DNA of 54,617 nucleotides from Bacillota bacterium. GTDB taxonomy: Bacteria; Bacillota; SHA-98; UBA4971. The notes under the pieces are model-generated. The model worked only from the letters and a program-made list of their open reading frames with translations. It ran no database searches and had not been told where the DNA came from. Position numbers and translations under genes: made by a program. The stretch spans positions 1-54,617 of the forward strand of contig JAAYXB010000086.1 in assembly GCA_012516125.1 (NCBI GenBank). The letters run 5' to 3'. Positions within the stretch are counted from its first letter, which is position 1; every line of letters begins with the position of its first letter. Shown here piece after piece: positions 38,345 through 47,582 of this stretch.

Positions 38345-41266
38345 ATGGCAACGGGCTTCAGGCGCGCAGCATTCCTCGGGTCTATACTGTGCGTCACGGT
38401 GGCGACGCTATCCGCGTCACCGGCGGCCACCTGGGCCCCTCAGCCCGTGATTGAGATGGCGGTCCAGGAAGGCAAAGTGGACTTTGGTGAAGTGAGCCCG
38501 GCCTCCTCACCTCGCACGCTCCCGGACGCCGTCTATATTGCGGTAAAGACACAGGGGGCCGGACCCTGGAACCTGACCGTAAGCGCAACCGGGGACTTCT
38601 CGGCCGGTGAAGGCGGTCCGACTTTCCCCATCGGAAACCTCGAGGTTGCTGGGCGCCTGAACGGGCAGCCGGCGCCATTTCAGCGATGCAGCACCTCTCC
38701 TGTGACGCTAGTCTCAAACGGCCCGGCGACCGGTGGCACCGTGGCCGTGGACTATCGCTTGAGCATTGGATACGATGCCCCGGTACCCGCGACCGGAGCG
38801 GAGTACCGGAGCAGCCTCGTGTACACGACGAGCTTCGGCACACTCGCGGCGTCGTACGTCGACCCTAACCCATTTGATCCCACCATCCACCAGGCTGTCG
38901 CGATAAAGTACCACTATTCCCGCCTTGTCTACCCATATGTCATTGTGTGGATCTCCGACTCCCAGGGCCAGGCGGTCTACACCAGGTCCTTTCCAAGACC
39001 CCCTGACGGATGGTATGTGGAAACCTGGGACGGAAGGGACATGAGCGGCCGTCCGGTCCCTGATGGCGTATACTCATATTCGATTACAAGTTCCGTATAT
39101 GTAATCGCCGGGGGCTACATCAACGTGCAACGCGGCATGCGCGGAGCACCGGCGCCGGGCAGCGCCGCGATTCGCCACGCCGGAGCGCTCCTGCAGCTCT
39201 CTGCGTGGGCCCACCCGGATTCGGCAGCGGTCGGCGATGTCGTCACGATTGGTGCTTCGCTACGGAACGCGAGCGCGTTTGACCTCGCGAAAGCACGAGT
39301 CGCTTTCGACCTCCCCACGGGGCTTCGCCCCGTGGCGGGGACCGGTGCTTCCGAAGATGGCCCGGGTCGCCCCATCACCATGACCCCCACGGCGACAGGT
39401 GTCTCATGGGATCTCGGGACGCTTGAAAGAGAGGCTTCTGTATGCTTCTCCTTCAAGGCGGCCGTGGGGCCAGACGCACGGCCCATGGACGGCGCGCTTC
39501 GCGCCCGCGCGTCTGCTGCGTTTGGAAGGCTCATGGTGAAATCGGGAGAGGTGAGCATCTCTCTCGTCATCGAAAGCGGAACGGAAGCGAATTACGGAGC
39601 CGTCCTGGGCAGGGTTTTCATGGACCGCAACGCTGATGGCAGGATGAACGAAGGCGACCAACCCGCGCAGGGAGTGCTCGTGGCCATCGATGACGCGGAG
39701 ACGGCAAGATCCGACTCCGGCGGATGGTTCATCATGGAGGGGTTGGGCCCAGGGGATCATGTCATGCAGGTGGCCGAACGAACCCTGCCACCAGGTTGGG
39801 AGTCGCGATCGGCCTTGATTCCAGTAAGCGTCGCCGCAGGGGAGACGGTGCGCCTGGACATTCCGCTGCAGCGGGTTCCGCTGCAGCAGATGGACGGTGC
39901 AGCACCTGGCGCGGCGGCGCCGCCATCCGCCGTGATCTCGGGAACGAAAGTTGTCAAGCTGGAGATGGGTCCCGGGTACACGTCATGGCAGGCTAGTGGC
40001 AAGGTCGCGGCACAAACCGAAACCAGGCTTGAGCTCAGCCTGAGTGGCGAAAAGCGTGCTACCTACATGACGGACGAGGGGGCCAACGGCCTTGCCACGT
40101 CAGGACCGGAAGCCATGTCCTCCGGGCGGGTAACTCTCGGCGCACCGCTCTCTAGGAACGCCAGGCTTGTCATGGAGCTCGCGGCAGGCTCCGAAACGGG
40201 CAGAAAGCCTCCTGGCCTAAGTGTTGGAATGGAAGTTGCGCCGATGCGAGGCCTGAAGTTGACGGTAGGCTACGACGCAGCTCAAAGATCACCCCGGGTT
40301 TCTGGAGCCTGGGAACAGCGACTGACGGATGCCCTGACGCTCACAGCGGGCGGGGACGTCTCCAGGAACGGTGAGAAGATGGCGATCGCGCCCCTGGTGA
40401 GCTTTGCCTACGCCGGCCCGTCCGGCGTCACCGGCCGGCTCGCCGTGGGAGGTGCACCGCACCTTGCAGCCGAGGTTGCGTGCTCCCTGCCGCTCGGTCG
40501 AGGTCTCAGTCTGTCGTTGACCCACCGCCGGAATATCGGGGGGACCACCCGGCAAGGTCAGAGCGAAAGCCCACTAGACACAGTCGTTGGGCTGTGGTGC
40601 TCACCTCGCAGCGAGGCACCTTTCACGGTCGCCGCTCAGTATGAGCCGGCCAATGGCAGGCTCGGGGGGTCCCTTCTGCTCGCGGGAAACGCGTCGGGCG
40701 GAGGTTCATGGCGGGCCGATCTCCGGGCTTCGTTCGGGCCTCGCCGGGAGACCCTCTCGTTGCGGGCCAGTGTTGTCCTGCCAGGCCACCTTGAGACGGT
40801 GGGAATATTGACGTGTGAGGGCGAAACACAGCGGCTTGAGACAGGAAGCACAGTCGGGAAGCTCACAACGGCCATTTCCTGCTCTGTTGTGCTCGATGAA
40901 CGAACATGCGCGTCCGGGCTCCTGTCACTGAAGCAGGTCGATGATACTTCACCTCCTGTGCCGGTCCGTACGGTAACTCGGTCCATAGCGGCCTATTTCG
41001 ATCGCCGGGTGGCGCCGGGATTATCCCTGGGCGTGGGAGGGTCCTGGACGCACCTGGACCCGGGAGGGCTGTCCCTGGCAACAGTGGACGCGCGGGCCGC
41101 ATATGACATCACGCCCCAGGCAAGGCTCATCCTCGGCTACCGCGCGACACTTGTCGCGGCAGGGTCCTCTCCAATGGGGACTCCCTGGCCGCCGGGGCCT
41201 TACGTGAGGCTGGTCCTGGCATCCGGGTGGGATTCTACGGCGCCAGACCTATATGATCTCCGCTAA
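38345..41266 (+). CDS. Large exported multidomain protein with a beta-barrel-like C-terminus
   Basis: A 973-residue protein. Signal peptide about residues 1-29; WxL-like beta domain 30-170 (GPWNLTVSATGDF, W75; twin of the 36405 product); FlgD-type Ig domain about 172-255 (WDGRDMSGRPVPDGVYSY); DUF11 domain about 280-409 (SAAVGDVVTIGASLRN); SdrD_B/Cna-B-like domain about 418-512 (GRVFMDRNADGRMNEGD, a calcium-type loop). Residues about 539-973 consist of alternating amphipathic strands with short turns (LKLTVGYDAAQRSPRVSGAW, LTLTAGGDVSRNGEKM, LSLGVGGSWTHL, ARLILGYRATLV), which looks like an outer-membrane barrel. Start ATG behind AGAGGTGA, directly after the preceding stop. Its 3' end overlaps the convergent ABC-F gene by 18 nt. 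Role unknown. Confidence 0.6.
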   Translation: MATGFRRAAFLGSILCVTVATLSASPAATWAPQPVIEMAVQEGKVDFGEVSPASSPRTLPDAVYIAVKTQGAGPWNLTVSATGDFSAGEGGPTFPIGNLEVAGRLNGQPAPFQRCSTSPVTLVSNGPATGGTVAVDYRLSIGYDAPVPATGAEYRSSLVYTTSFGTLAASYVDPNPFDPTIHQAVAIKYHYSRLVYPYVIVWISDSQGQAVYTRSFPRPPDGWYVETWDGRDMSGRPVPDGVYSYSITSSVYVIAGGYINVQRGMRGAPAPGSAAIRHAGALLQLSAWAHPDSAAVGDVVTIGASLRNASAFDLAKARVAFDLPTGLRPVAGTGASEDGPGRPITMTPTATGVSWDLGTLEREASVCFSFKAAVGPDARPMDGALRARASAAFGRLMVKSGEVSISLVIESGTEANYGAVLGRVFMDRNADGRMNEGDQPAQGVLVAIDDAETARSDSGGWFIMEGLGPGDHVMQVAERTLPPGWESRSALIPVSVAAGETVRLDIPLQRVPLQQMDGAAPGAAAPPSAVISGTKVVKLEMGPGYTSWQASGKVAAQTETRLELSLSGEKRATYMTDEGANGLATSGPEAMSSGRVTLGAPLSRNARLVMELAAGSETGRKPPGLSVGMEVAPMRGLKLTVGYDAAQRSPRVSGAWEQRLTDALTLTAGGDVSRNGEKMAIAPLVSFAYAGPSGVTGRLAVGGAPHLAAEVACSLPLGRGLSLSLTHRRNIGGTTRQGQSESPLDTVVGLWCSPRSEAPFTVAAQYEPANGRLGGSLLLAGNASGGGSWRADLRASFGPRRETLSLRASVVLPGHLETVGILTCEGETQRLETGSTVGKLTTAISCSVVLDERTCASGLLSLKQVDDTSPPVPVRTVTRSIAAYFDRRVAPGLSLGVGGSWTHLDPGGLSLATVDARAAYDITPQARLILGYRATLVAAGSSPMGTPWPPGPYVRLVLASGWDSTAPDLYDLR

Positions 41267-43201
41267 GTCCTCCCACTTCTTATAGTACTCGGCGAGCCTC
41301 TTTTCGGCATCGGCGAGGGACTTTGCCTTTTCGGCCATGCGGTCCGGGTATAGATAGATCTCGAGGTCTGCAAGCTCGGCATTGAGCTGTTCGATGGTGG
41401 CCTCAAGCTCCATGATTTGCTTCTCGAGGGCGTCGATGTCGCAGGCGCCCTTTTCATCCTCCCGCCCTCCGCGGACCTGTGGCGGGCGAGCCGCCCGGCA
41501 CGCCCTGCGCGCTGCCGGAACATTCGCGCCATCTTCCCCGCCCTCCAGCGCGGGCCCGTCATCGCCGCCCGTCTGGCGAGCAAACTTTTTCTCAACATAA
41601 TACGCATAACCTCCTGGGTAGTCCACGATTCGGCTGTCCTCGACCTCAATGATCCTGTCGGCGACCCGCTCGAGGAAATACCTGTCGTGAGACACCACGA
41701 GAAGCGTGCCCCCGTACCCTGCGAGCGCTCTTTCCAGGACCTCTATGGAGTCGATATCCAGGTGGTTTGTGGGCTCGTCCATGACGAGCAGGTTGCAGCC
41801 GGACGCCATGATCCTCGCAAGTTCGACCCTGTTCCGCTCCCCTCCCGACAGGTCCCGGACATGCTTGAACACATCGTCACCCTTAAAGAGAAAACGTCCG
41901 AGCAGGTTGCGGGCCTCCTGGGGCGTCATGCCCGTGGAGCCAAGCATCTGTTCGAGCACAGTTCTGTCAGGCGCAAGGTCTGCGTGCTGCTGATCGTAGT
42001 ACCCGATCACAACGCCTGCACCAAGGCGCACCGTTCCAGCGGATGGTTCCGTGCGGCCGGTGATGATATGCAGCAGCGTGGATTTCCCGACGCCGTTCCG
42101 GCCCACGATCCCCACGTGCTCGCCCCGCCTCACAACGATGTCCGCGTCCTCGAAAAGAACTCTGTCGCCAAACCTCATCGCAAGGCCCTTGGCCCTCAAC
42201 ACCTGCTCGCCACTATGCCCTGAACTCGAAAGGGAAAAGCCCATGCTCTTCCGCTTCAGAACTGGTCTTTCCACCCGCTCGATGCGGGCAAGTTTCTTAC
42301 GTATGTCCTCCGCACGCCTCGCGAACTTGTTGTTTCTGGCGGAAAGGGCGGTGTAGTGCCTGAGCATGCTCTCGAGCCTTGCGATCTCCTTCTGCTGGAG
42401 TTCGTAGGCCGTCTCCTGCTGCGTAAGTCGCCGCTGTTTTTCGTCGACGTACGAAGAGTAGTTCCCCGCGTACTCGACGACCCTGTGGTCCTCGACCTCC
42501 AGGATCCTCGTGACGACACAGTCCAGGAACTGCCTGTCGTGGGAGATCACGATGACCGTGCCCTCGTAGTCGGCAAGGAACTCCTCGAGCCAGGCTGTGG
42601 ACGGGATGTCCAGGTGATTGGTGGGCTCATCGAGCAGAAGCACATCGGGCCGGGCAAGAAGCGCCCTGGCAAGCGCAACCCTTGTCCTTTCGCCTCCGCT
42701 GAAGCTGCCGACGGGACGCAGATGGTCCTCGCGGGAAAAACCGAGGCCGGCCAGCACACCGGCGACCCTGCTGTTTACCGAGTACCCGTCCCGCCTCTCG
42801 AATTCCTCGGTAAGCGCGGCGAAGTCCCGCATCACCCGCTTCAGCCTGTCAGGGGAGGCGGCGACCTCCGGCGCGCTCATCTCACGCGAGAGCCGGGCGA
42901 TATCCTTCTCCATGTCGAGCAATTCCTGGAGGCCGCTGTACACCACGTCAATGAGGGGCGCGCTTGAATCGAACGATGGGTCCTGTTCAACAAGGCCTAA
43001 CCGGACGCCCTCAGAGATGACGATCCGACCGGAATCGGGCGCCTCGATCCCTGCGAGCAGCCGAAGAAGGGTGGTCTTGCCGGCGCCGTTTCGCCCGATC
43101 AGCCCGACTTTCTCGCCGGCCTTGATCTGGAACGATGCTCCTGCGATCACGGTGTTTATACCGTACGACTTGGATACTCCCTCTGCCTGAATGACGACCA
43201 C
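41249..43201 (-). CDS. ABC-F family ATP-binding protein
   Basis: This 650-residue cytoplasmic protein has two ABC cassettes and no membrane segments. Cassette 1: IGRNGAGKTTLL, signature FSGGERTRVALA, LLLDEPTNHLDI, ISHD. The interdomain linker (about residues 240-330) is coiled-coil and Lys/Arg-rich. Cassette 2: VGRNGVGKSTLL, DLSGGERNRVELA, LVMDEPTNHLDI. A C-terminal coiled coil (LEKQIMELEATIEQLNAELADLEIYLY) resembles Uup/YfmR/YdiF members. Such proteins act on the ribosome E site. Start GTG 43201 behind TAGGAG; an upstream in-frame extension is repetitive and ignored. Which ABC-F class, and whether it gives antibiotic protection, cannot be told. Confidence 0.92.
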   Translation of the reverse strand: MVVIQAEGVSKSYGINTVIAGASFQIKAGEKVGLIGRNGAGKTTLLRLLAGIEAPDSGRIVISEGVRLGLVEQDPSFDSSAPLIDVVYSGLQELLDMEKDIARLSREMSAPEVAASPDRLKRVMRDFAALTEEFERRDGYSVNSRVAGVLAGLGFSREDHLRPVGSFSGGERTRVALARALLARPDVLLLDEPTNHLDIPSTAWLEEFLADYEGTVIVISHDRQFLDCVVTRILEVEDHRVVEYAGNYSSYVDEKQRRLTQQETAYELQQKEIARLESMLRHYTALSARNNKFARRAEDIRKKLARIERVERPVLKRKSMGFSLSSSGHSGEQVLRAKGLAMRFGDRVLFEDADIVVRRGEHVGIVGRNGVGKSTLLHIITGRTEPSAGTVRLGAGVVIGYYDQQHADLAPDRTVLEQMLGSTGMTPQEARNLLGRFLFKGDDVFKHVRDLSGGERNRVELARIMASGCNLLVMDEPTNHLDIDSIEVLERALAGYGGTLLVVSHDRYFLERVADRIIEVEDSRIVDYPGGYAYYVEKKFARQTGGDDGPALEGGEDGANVPAARRACRAARPPQVRGGREDEKGACDIDALEKQIMELEATIEQLNAELADLEIYLYPDRMAEKAKSLADAEKRLAEYYKKWEDLAEII

Positions 43202-43751
43202 TGGGCTCCTACTCCCCCCACGCGCCTCGTGCCTGCGCGCCCCCTCCGTCCCCTCCGTCCCCTCCAATCCTACGGTACAGTGGGCCGTCGCGCAAGCCCA
43301 CCAACCCAATATTAGCCGCCCGCCCCCGGGGGCGTCGTACCCGGATGCGGATGCGGACGCAGGTTCGCGCAGGTTCAACGTCACGTTCACGTGAAGTCGC
43401 CGCCGGCCATCTTCGCGACCTCGAGAGCCTCTTCGTGGCAGGGGTTGCCTTCGACGACGAGATCTCTTGCGTTGGGAGATGACATAAACTCGGGCCCCGT
43501 GGAAAACATAGGCGCTCTCCTCGCCGACGAGGCCCGGGCAGACGGCCTCGCGCCCACCTGCGAATGGTTCTCACTACCTGCACCGGGGGACTCGCCCCGG
43601 TTGCCGTGCCCGCCGCCCCAGGCCACCTCGTCTGCGGCCACAAGAAGTAGCTTCCCAGCAGGGACCAGGCGTTCGGCATCGAATTGCTATTGCGCGAAGT
43701 CCTCATCGTCGGCCCTGATACCGCGTGGAGGGAGCGTTTACGGCGGGAATC
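43202..43751. other. Region between ABC-F gene and histidine kinase gene
   Basis: It contains a short tandem repeat (three GTCCCCTCC units, about 43246-43272) and the small minus-strand ORF at 43387-43641. No clear promoter for the two-component genes was seen. Confidence 0.4.
43387..43641 (-). CDS. Small hypothetical protein upstream of the ABC-F gene
   Basis: 84 residues, not recognised. The frame shows the strong GC preference at third codon positions seen in the real genes, and the C-terminus reads naturally (SPNARDLVVEGNPCHEEALEVAKMAGGDFT is conserved-looking, though I know no family). The start is unclear: GTG at 43641 has GGGAAG 9 nt upstream, but the same coding-like frame continues further to a TAG near 43695 without ATG, GTG or TTG. 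It may be the tail of a decayed gene. Confidence 0.4.
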   Translation of the reverse strand: MAADEVAWGGGHGNRGESPGAGSENHSQVGARPSARASSARRAPMFSTGPEFMSSPNARDLVVEGNPCHEEALEVAKMAGGDFT

Positions 43752-45818
43752 ATGAACGGCGGCTTCACTCTGCAGAGGCGGCACCTGGCTGGTCGCCTGA
43801 TCCTTTACGTCACGCTGCTCCTCGTAGCCGTGATGGCAGTTACCACCGCCATCGCCGTGCGGAGCGAGAGCGTGCGTATCCTCGATCAGATGCGTAAGGA
43901 TGGGGTGACGCTCGCCGAATCATACGCCCTTTCAATCGAGAACGCCATGGTGACGGACTCCGGGATCTCTCGCATCGTGGAAAAGGCTAGGACGTCCGCG
44001 GGCATAAGGTACCTGCGGATCTACGGGCAGAAGGGCCGATTCCTCACACGGGCTGACCTCCTCTCCGAGGAGCAAACTCCACCCATGGACGTCTTTTCAC
44101 AGTTCGATGTGGAACCTGACGACGCGCTGCTCGCCAGGGTGATCGCCACCCACGCGCCCGCCGACGAACTTCAGCGACTGCCATCCGGGGAGACAATATT
44201 CCGCGTGATGGTCCCGTTGTACTTCTTCGGAAGCATGGTCGGGGCCGTCGAGGTTGGCATGGACCTCGGTACGATGCGCGCCGCCATCCATCAGGCCACG
44301 CTGCAATCGGTCGCCCTCACCATGGCCGCGATAATCGTGGGGTCACTCGGCGTCCTGTGGCTGGCCCTCAAGATCGCACGACCACTGAGCGTCCTCACGG
44401 CAGCCGCCAGGCGGGCGGCCTCCGGTGACCTCTCCACCCGGATCGACGTGCACACAGGAGACGAGATCGAGGATCTTGCAGCCGCCTTCAACGTGATGGC
44501 GGAGAACCTCGGCACATCCATGGCAAACCTGAGGACCGCATACCAGGAACTCGAGCGCCACATTGCCACCATCTGCGAGCTCAAAGAGTATACTGACAGC
44601 ATCCTCGCCGCCATCCCTACAGGCGTGATAACCGTGGACGCCACTGGCATCGTCATCACCGTGAACCGGGCCGCGTCAGAGATGCTGGATCTCGGGCGCG
44701 ACGTGGCGGCGGCATCGGGCCCATTCCGGAAGGCGCTCCGCAGCCTCCCCCCTCTCATCGACCTCATCGCCGATTCCCTGGCCAGCAGGAAGGCCTGCTG
44801 CGGTCGGGAGGTCTCAGTGGAGATGCCGCGCCGCGCCACTTTCCTGGTGAACACCGCAATCATGAGCGAGCCCGGAGGAGCTTTTGCAGGTGTGGCGGTC
44901 ACACTCCAAGACATCACCTGGCAGAAAGACCTGCAGGCGAAGGCCACCCGACAGGACCGCCTCACGGAGCTCGGCCGCCTGGCCGCAGCCATCGCGCACG
45001 AGGTGCGGAACCCCATCGGATCCATAAAGTCCTGTGCACGCTACATGCAATCAAAGGCCGCAGACCAGGAGATCTCCGCGCTTCTTGACATCATCGTCAA
45101 GGAGTCGGACCGCCTCAACGTGCTCGTGCAGCAGCTCCTCGATTTCTCGCAGTCGCACTCCACTATGCCGAAGTACACTGACGTCGGAAGGATCCTGTCC
45201 GACATCGTGAGCCTTGTGAGCCTGCGCGCTGAGGCTGCCGGGATCCACGTGTCACTCAGTGTGGACAGCATACCGGGGTGCTTTGTAGACGAGGACAGGA
45301 TACGACAGGCGTTCCTAAACGTCTGCATCAACGCTCTTGAGGCAATGGAGGGAGCAGGGGTAACACGGGGAACGTGGGGTCTGACGGATGCGATGGAGGC
45401 AAAGGACGCGGACAGATGTCGGGAAGACAGCTTTCAGGAGGAACGCACCCTGAACGTTTCGTGTTCCTACGACGCCGCCACCCAATCGATACGAGTGGCG
45501 TTCACCGATAGTGGACCGGGCATCGATCCTGACGTGTTGCCCCACATTTTCGAGCCTTTCTACACAACCCGTAAGCGCGGAACCGGACTCGGTCTGGCAA
45601 TCGTCAAGCAGATCGTCGAGGAGCACGGGGGAACCGTGTCGGTGGCAAGCCCCTATCCGGCTGCATCCGGGCACGGGGCGCTGTTCGAGATCTCACTCCC
45701 CGCGCCGTATGGATACGTCACGCCGGAGAATGGGGGTGCCACAGGCTGCGAGTCCTCTTCAAGCCCTCTCAAACAAGGAGGGATTGCAGATGCCTGTGGG
45801 GATACTCGTGGTAGATGA
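43752..45818 (+). CDS. Membrane sensor histidine kinase (NtrB/AtoS-like)
   Basis: This 688-residue kinase has TM1 about residues 12-34, an extracytoplasmic sensor region about 35-185 (double-Cache/PAS-like), and TM2 about 186-212. Then come HAMP (RPLSVLTAAARRAASGDLSTRI), a PAS domain (LAAIPTGVITVDATGIVITVN), HisKA with phospho-acceptor His in AIAHEVRNPIGSIKS (about H416), and HATPase with N-box NVCINALEAME, DSGPGI, FEPFYTT and GTGLGLAI. ATG 43752 is preferred to an upstream GTG because that lacks an RBS. It overlaps the response-regulator gene by 29 nt, so the two form a pair. Confidence 0.93.
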   Translation: MNGGFTLQRRHLAGRLILYVTLLLVAVMAVTTAIAVRSESVRILDQMRKDGVTLAESYALSIENAMVTDSGISRIVEKARTSAGIRYLRIYGQKGRFLTRADLLSEEQTPPMDVFSQFDVEPDDALLARVIATHAPADELQRLPSGETIFRVMVPLYFFGSMVGAVEVGMDLGTMRAAIHQATLQSVALTMAAIIVGSLGVLWLALKIARPLSVLTAAARRAASGDLSTRIDVHTGDEIEDLAAAFNVMAENLGTSMANLRTAYQELERHIATICELKEYTDSILAAIPTGVITVDATGIVITVNRAASEMLDLGRDVAAASGPFRKALRSLPPLIDLIADSLASRKACCGREVSVEMPRRATFLVNTAIMSEPGGAFAGVAVTLQDITWQKDLQAKATRQDRLTELGRLAAAIAHEVRNPIGSIKSCARYMQSKAADQEISALLDIIVKESDRLNVLVQQLLDFSQSHSTMPKYTDVGRILSDIVSLVSLRAEAAGIHVSLSVDSIPGCFVDEDRIRQAFLNVCINALEAMEGAGVTRGTWGLTDAMEAKDADRCREDSFQEERTLNVSCSYDAATQSIRVAFTDSGPGIDPDVLPHIFEPFYTTRKRGTGLGLAIVKQIVEEHGGTVSVASPYPAASGHGALFEISLPAPYGYVTPENGGATGCESSSSPLKQGGIADACGDTRGR

Positions 45819-47136
45819 CGACGACAGTCTTCGCACGGCGGTTACCGTAATACTGCGTGGAAGGGGCTATCTAGCCGACGCCGCCGCAGCTGCACGCGAG
45901 GCGCTCGCACTTCTCGAAAAGAAGCACTACGACGTGGTGCTCGTTGATCTTCGCATGGAGGGCATGAGCGGCCTGGAGGCCGTTCCCAGGATTAAAGCTG
46001 TTGCGCCCCGGGCAGTGGTCATCATCATGACCGCGTACGGCACCATAAGAACGGCTGTCGAGGCTGTCCGCGCCGGCGCGTTCGACTACATCACGAAGCC
46101 TTTCGAGATGGATGAGCTTCTCCTCGTCATCGAACAGGGCCTGAGAATGAGGGACCTGTCCGAAGAGAACGCTCACCTGCGCGGGAGAATGCTGGGCAGA
46201 AGCCCATTTCCCGGGATCATCGGAACGAGTCCCGCAATGCAGCGTGTCTATGAAATGATCAACAAGGTCGCACCATACGACGTGACCGCCCTCATAGTCG
46301 GCGAGTCCGGCACCGGCAAGGAACTCGTGGCTCAGGCTATCCACGACAACAGTGCCAGGCGCGATCGGCCTCTTGTCAAGCTGAATTGCGCTGCGGTCCC
46401 CGACACTCTCCTCGAAAGCGAACTCTTCGGCCATGAAAAGGGAGCGTTCACGGGGGCGCAATTCCAGAGGCCAGGCAAGTTCGAGGCGGCGGACACGGGA
46501 ACTATCTTCTTGGACGAAGTGGGCGACATGAGCCCTTCAATGCAGGCCAAGCTCCTCCGGGTGCTCCAGGAAAAGGAGTTCGAGCGCGTTGGCGGCCGCG
46601 AAACCATCCGTGTTGATGTCAGGATCCTTGCCGCAACCAACAGGGACCTCGCTCAGGCGGTCGCGAACGGCTCCTTCAGGGAAGACCTATACTATCGTTT
46701 GAACATTGTAACCATAGTCCTTCCCCCGCTGCGGGAGCGTGCAGAGGACATACCCCTCCTCGTTCAACACTTCGTCCACATGTTCAACGCCGCGTTCCAC
46801 AAGGAGTTCGAAGGGCCATCGCCGGAGGCGATGGATCTCTTGATGAGGTACCATTGGCCGGGCAACGTCAGGGAACTCAAGAACGTCATCGAGCAAGCCG
46901 TCCTCTTGGGTACAGGCAGTCGCATAACCCCGGAGCACCTTCCCGCCGTGGTGCGTGAGCACGCTGAGCGCAAGAACGCCTCCATAAGGTGCGTGGAGCG
47001 CGATCACATCCGAAGAGTCCTCGAGAGCTGCGGTTGGAACCAAAGGAAGGCTGCAGAGATCCTGGGCATCCACAGGAACACCTTGAGGCGTAAGCTCGAA
47101 GAGTTCAGTATAGCTCCTCCCGCCGGCACGTCATAG
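45790..47136 (+). CDS. Sigma-54-dependent response regulator (NtrC family)
   Basis: This 448-residue activator has a receiver domain 1-120 (VDDDD, phospho-acceptor D53 in LVDLRMEG, T/K at MTAYGT and TKPFE). Its AAA+ domain (about 140-380) has GESGTGKE (Walker A), the sigma-54 contact loop GAFTGA, LDEVGDM (Walker B), and arginine fingers in FREDLYYRLN. A Fis-type helix-turn-helix (NQRKAAEILGIHRNTLRRKLEEF) ends the protein. ATG 45790 follows AAGGAGG with 7-nt spacing. The enhancer sites and sigma-54 promoter just downstream (47385-47536) very likely are its target. Confidence 0.95.
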   Translation: MPVGILVVDDDDSLRTAVTVILRGRGYLADAAAAAREALALLEKKHYDVVLVDLRMEGMSGLEAVPRIKAVAPRAVVIIMTAYGTIRTAVEAVRAGAFDYITKPFEMDELLLVIEQGLRMRDLSEENAHLRGRMLGRSPFPGIIGTSPAMQRVYEMINKVAPYDVTALIVGESGTGKELVAQAIHDNSARRDRPLVKLNCAAVPDTLLESELFGHEKGAFTGAQFQRPGKFEAADTGTIFLDEVGDMSPSMQAKLLRVLQEKEFERVGGRETIRVDVRILAATNRDLAQAVANGSFREDLYYRLNIVTIVLPPLRERAEDIPLLVQHFVHMFNAAFHKEFEGPSPEAMDLLMRYHWPGNVRELKNVIEQAVLLGTGSRITPEHLPAVVREHAERKNASIRCVERDHIRRVLESCGWNQRKAAEILGIHRNTLRRKLEEFSIAPPAGTS

Positions 47137-47384
47137 TCGCGAACCAGGATGCGGGCATGACCTTCCAAGGAGATGTCAGTCTAGCGTGGGATTCTTCCAG
47201 GGCACGCTGGAAGCAGGTGGCCCCAGGGTCACGCCCGCCGAGCCTCGAGCGATGCGGACAACGCAGGCGTATCGATCTCCCCGCATCTTCATGGCCCGGC
47301 CGTTCTCTGTCGCCGACCATCAGAGCCCTTCGGCGCCCGCTCACGTCAGCAGCGCTCACTCGAGACCCAGGGCACGAGGTGCGG

Positions 47385-47421
47385 CACCAGAATGGTGCTA
47401 CGGTGCACCAGAATGGTGCAT
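47385..47421 (+). promoter_or_regulatory. Two tandem NtrC-like enhancer sites
   Basis: GCACCAGAATGGTGC at 47385-47399 and TGCACCAGAATGGTGCA at 47405-47421 are perfect palindromes of GCACCA-N3-TGGTGC, very close to the enteric NtrC consensus. The centres are 21 bp apart (two helix turns), so both sit on one face of the DNA. They lie about 110-140 bp upstream of the sigma-54 promoter, a standard enhancer distance. Confidence 0.85.
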
Positions 47422-47520
47422 CATGCCGTGCTCACATGGATAGTTCTGCAAGAGCCCCAGAGCGGCCGCAGCCCGCAGCCTCTTCCCGTCACGCCCAGCG
47501 TCCGCCCGGATGGGGTGGGC

Positions 47521-47536
47521 TGGCACAAGACATGCA
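47521..47536 (+). promoter_or_regulatory. Sigma-54 (-24/-12) promoter
   Basis: TGGCAC-AAGAC-ATGCA matches TGGCAC-N5-TTGCW with one mismatch; GG (47522-47523) and GC (47534-47535) are at the required spacing. Transcription would start near 47547, about 36 nt before the binding-protein ATG. Confidence 0.8.
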
Positions 47537-47582
47537 GGCAAGGGTCTACCGAGAGTCTCAAATCTCCCAGGAGGTGCGTGTC

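Larger units (their letters stand above)
47137..47582 (+). other. Regulatory intergenic region of the AfuABC-type transporter
   Basis: Apart from the enhancer pair and the sigma-54 promoter, this stretch holds no convincing gene. An open frame continuous with the binding protein exists upstream, but it lacks any signal peptide and contains the regulatory sites. Confidence 0.6.

Noticed and set aside
43246-43272. Short tandem repeat (GTCCCCTCC) as a possible CRISPR or regulatory array
   Set aside because: Only three 9-bp units with no spacers; simple slippage is enough to explain it.
47157-47582. N-terminal extension of the AfuA-type binding protein
   Set aside because: Contains the enhancers and sigma-54 promoter; the ATG at 47583 has the RBS and signal peptide.
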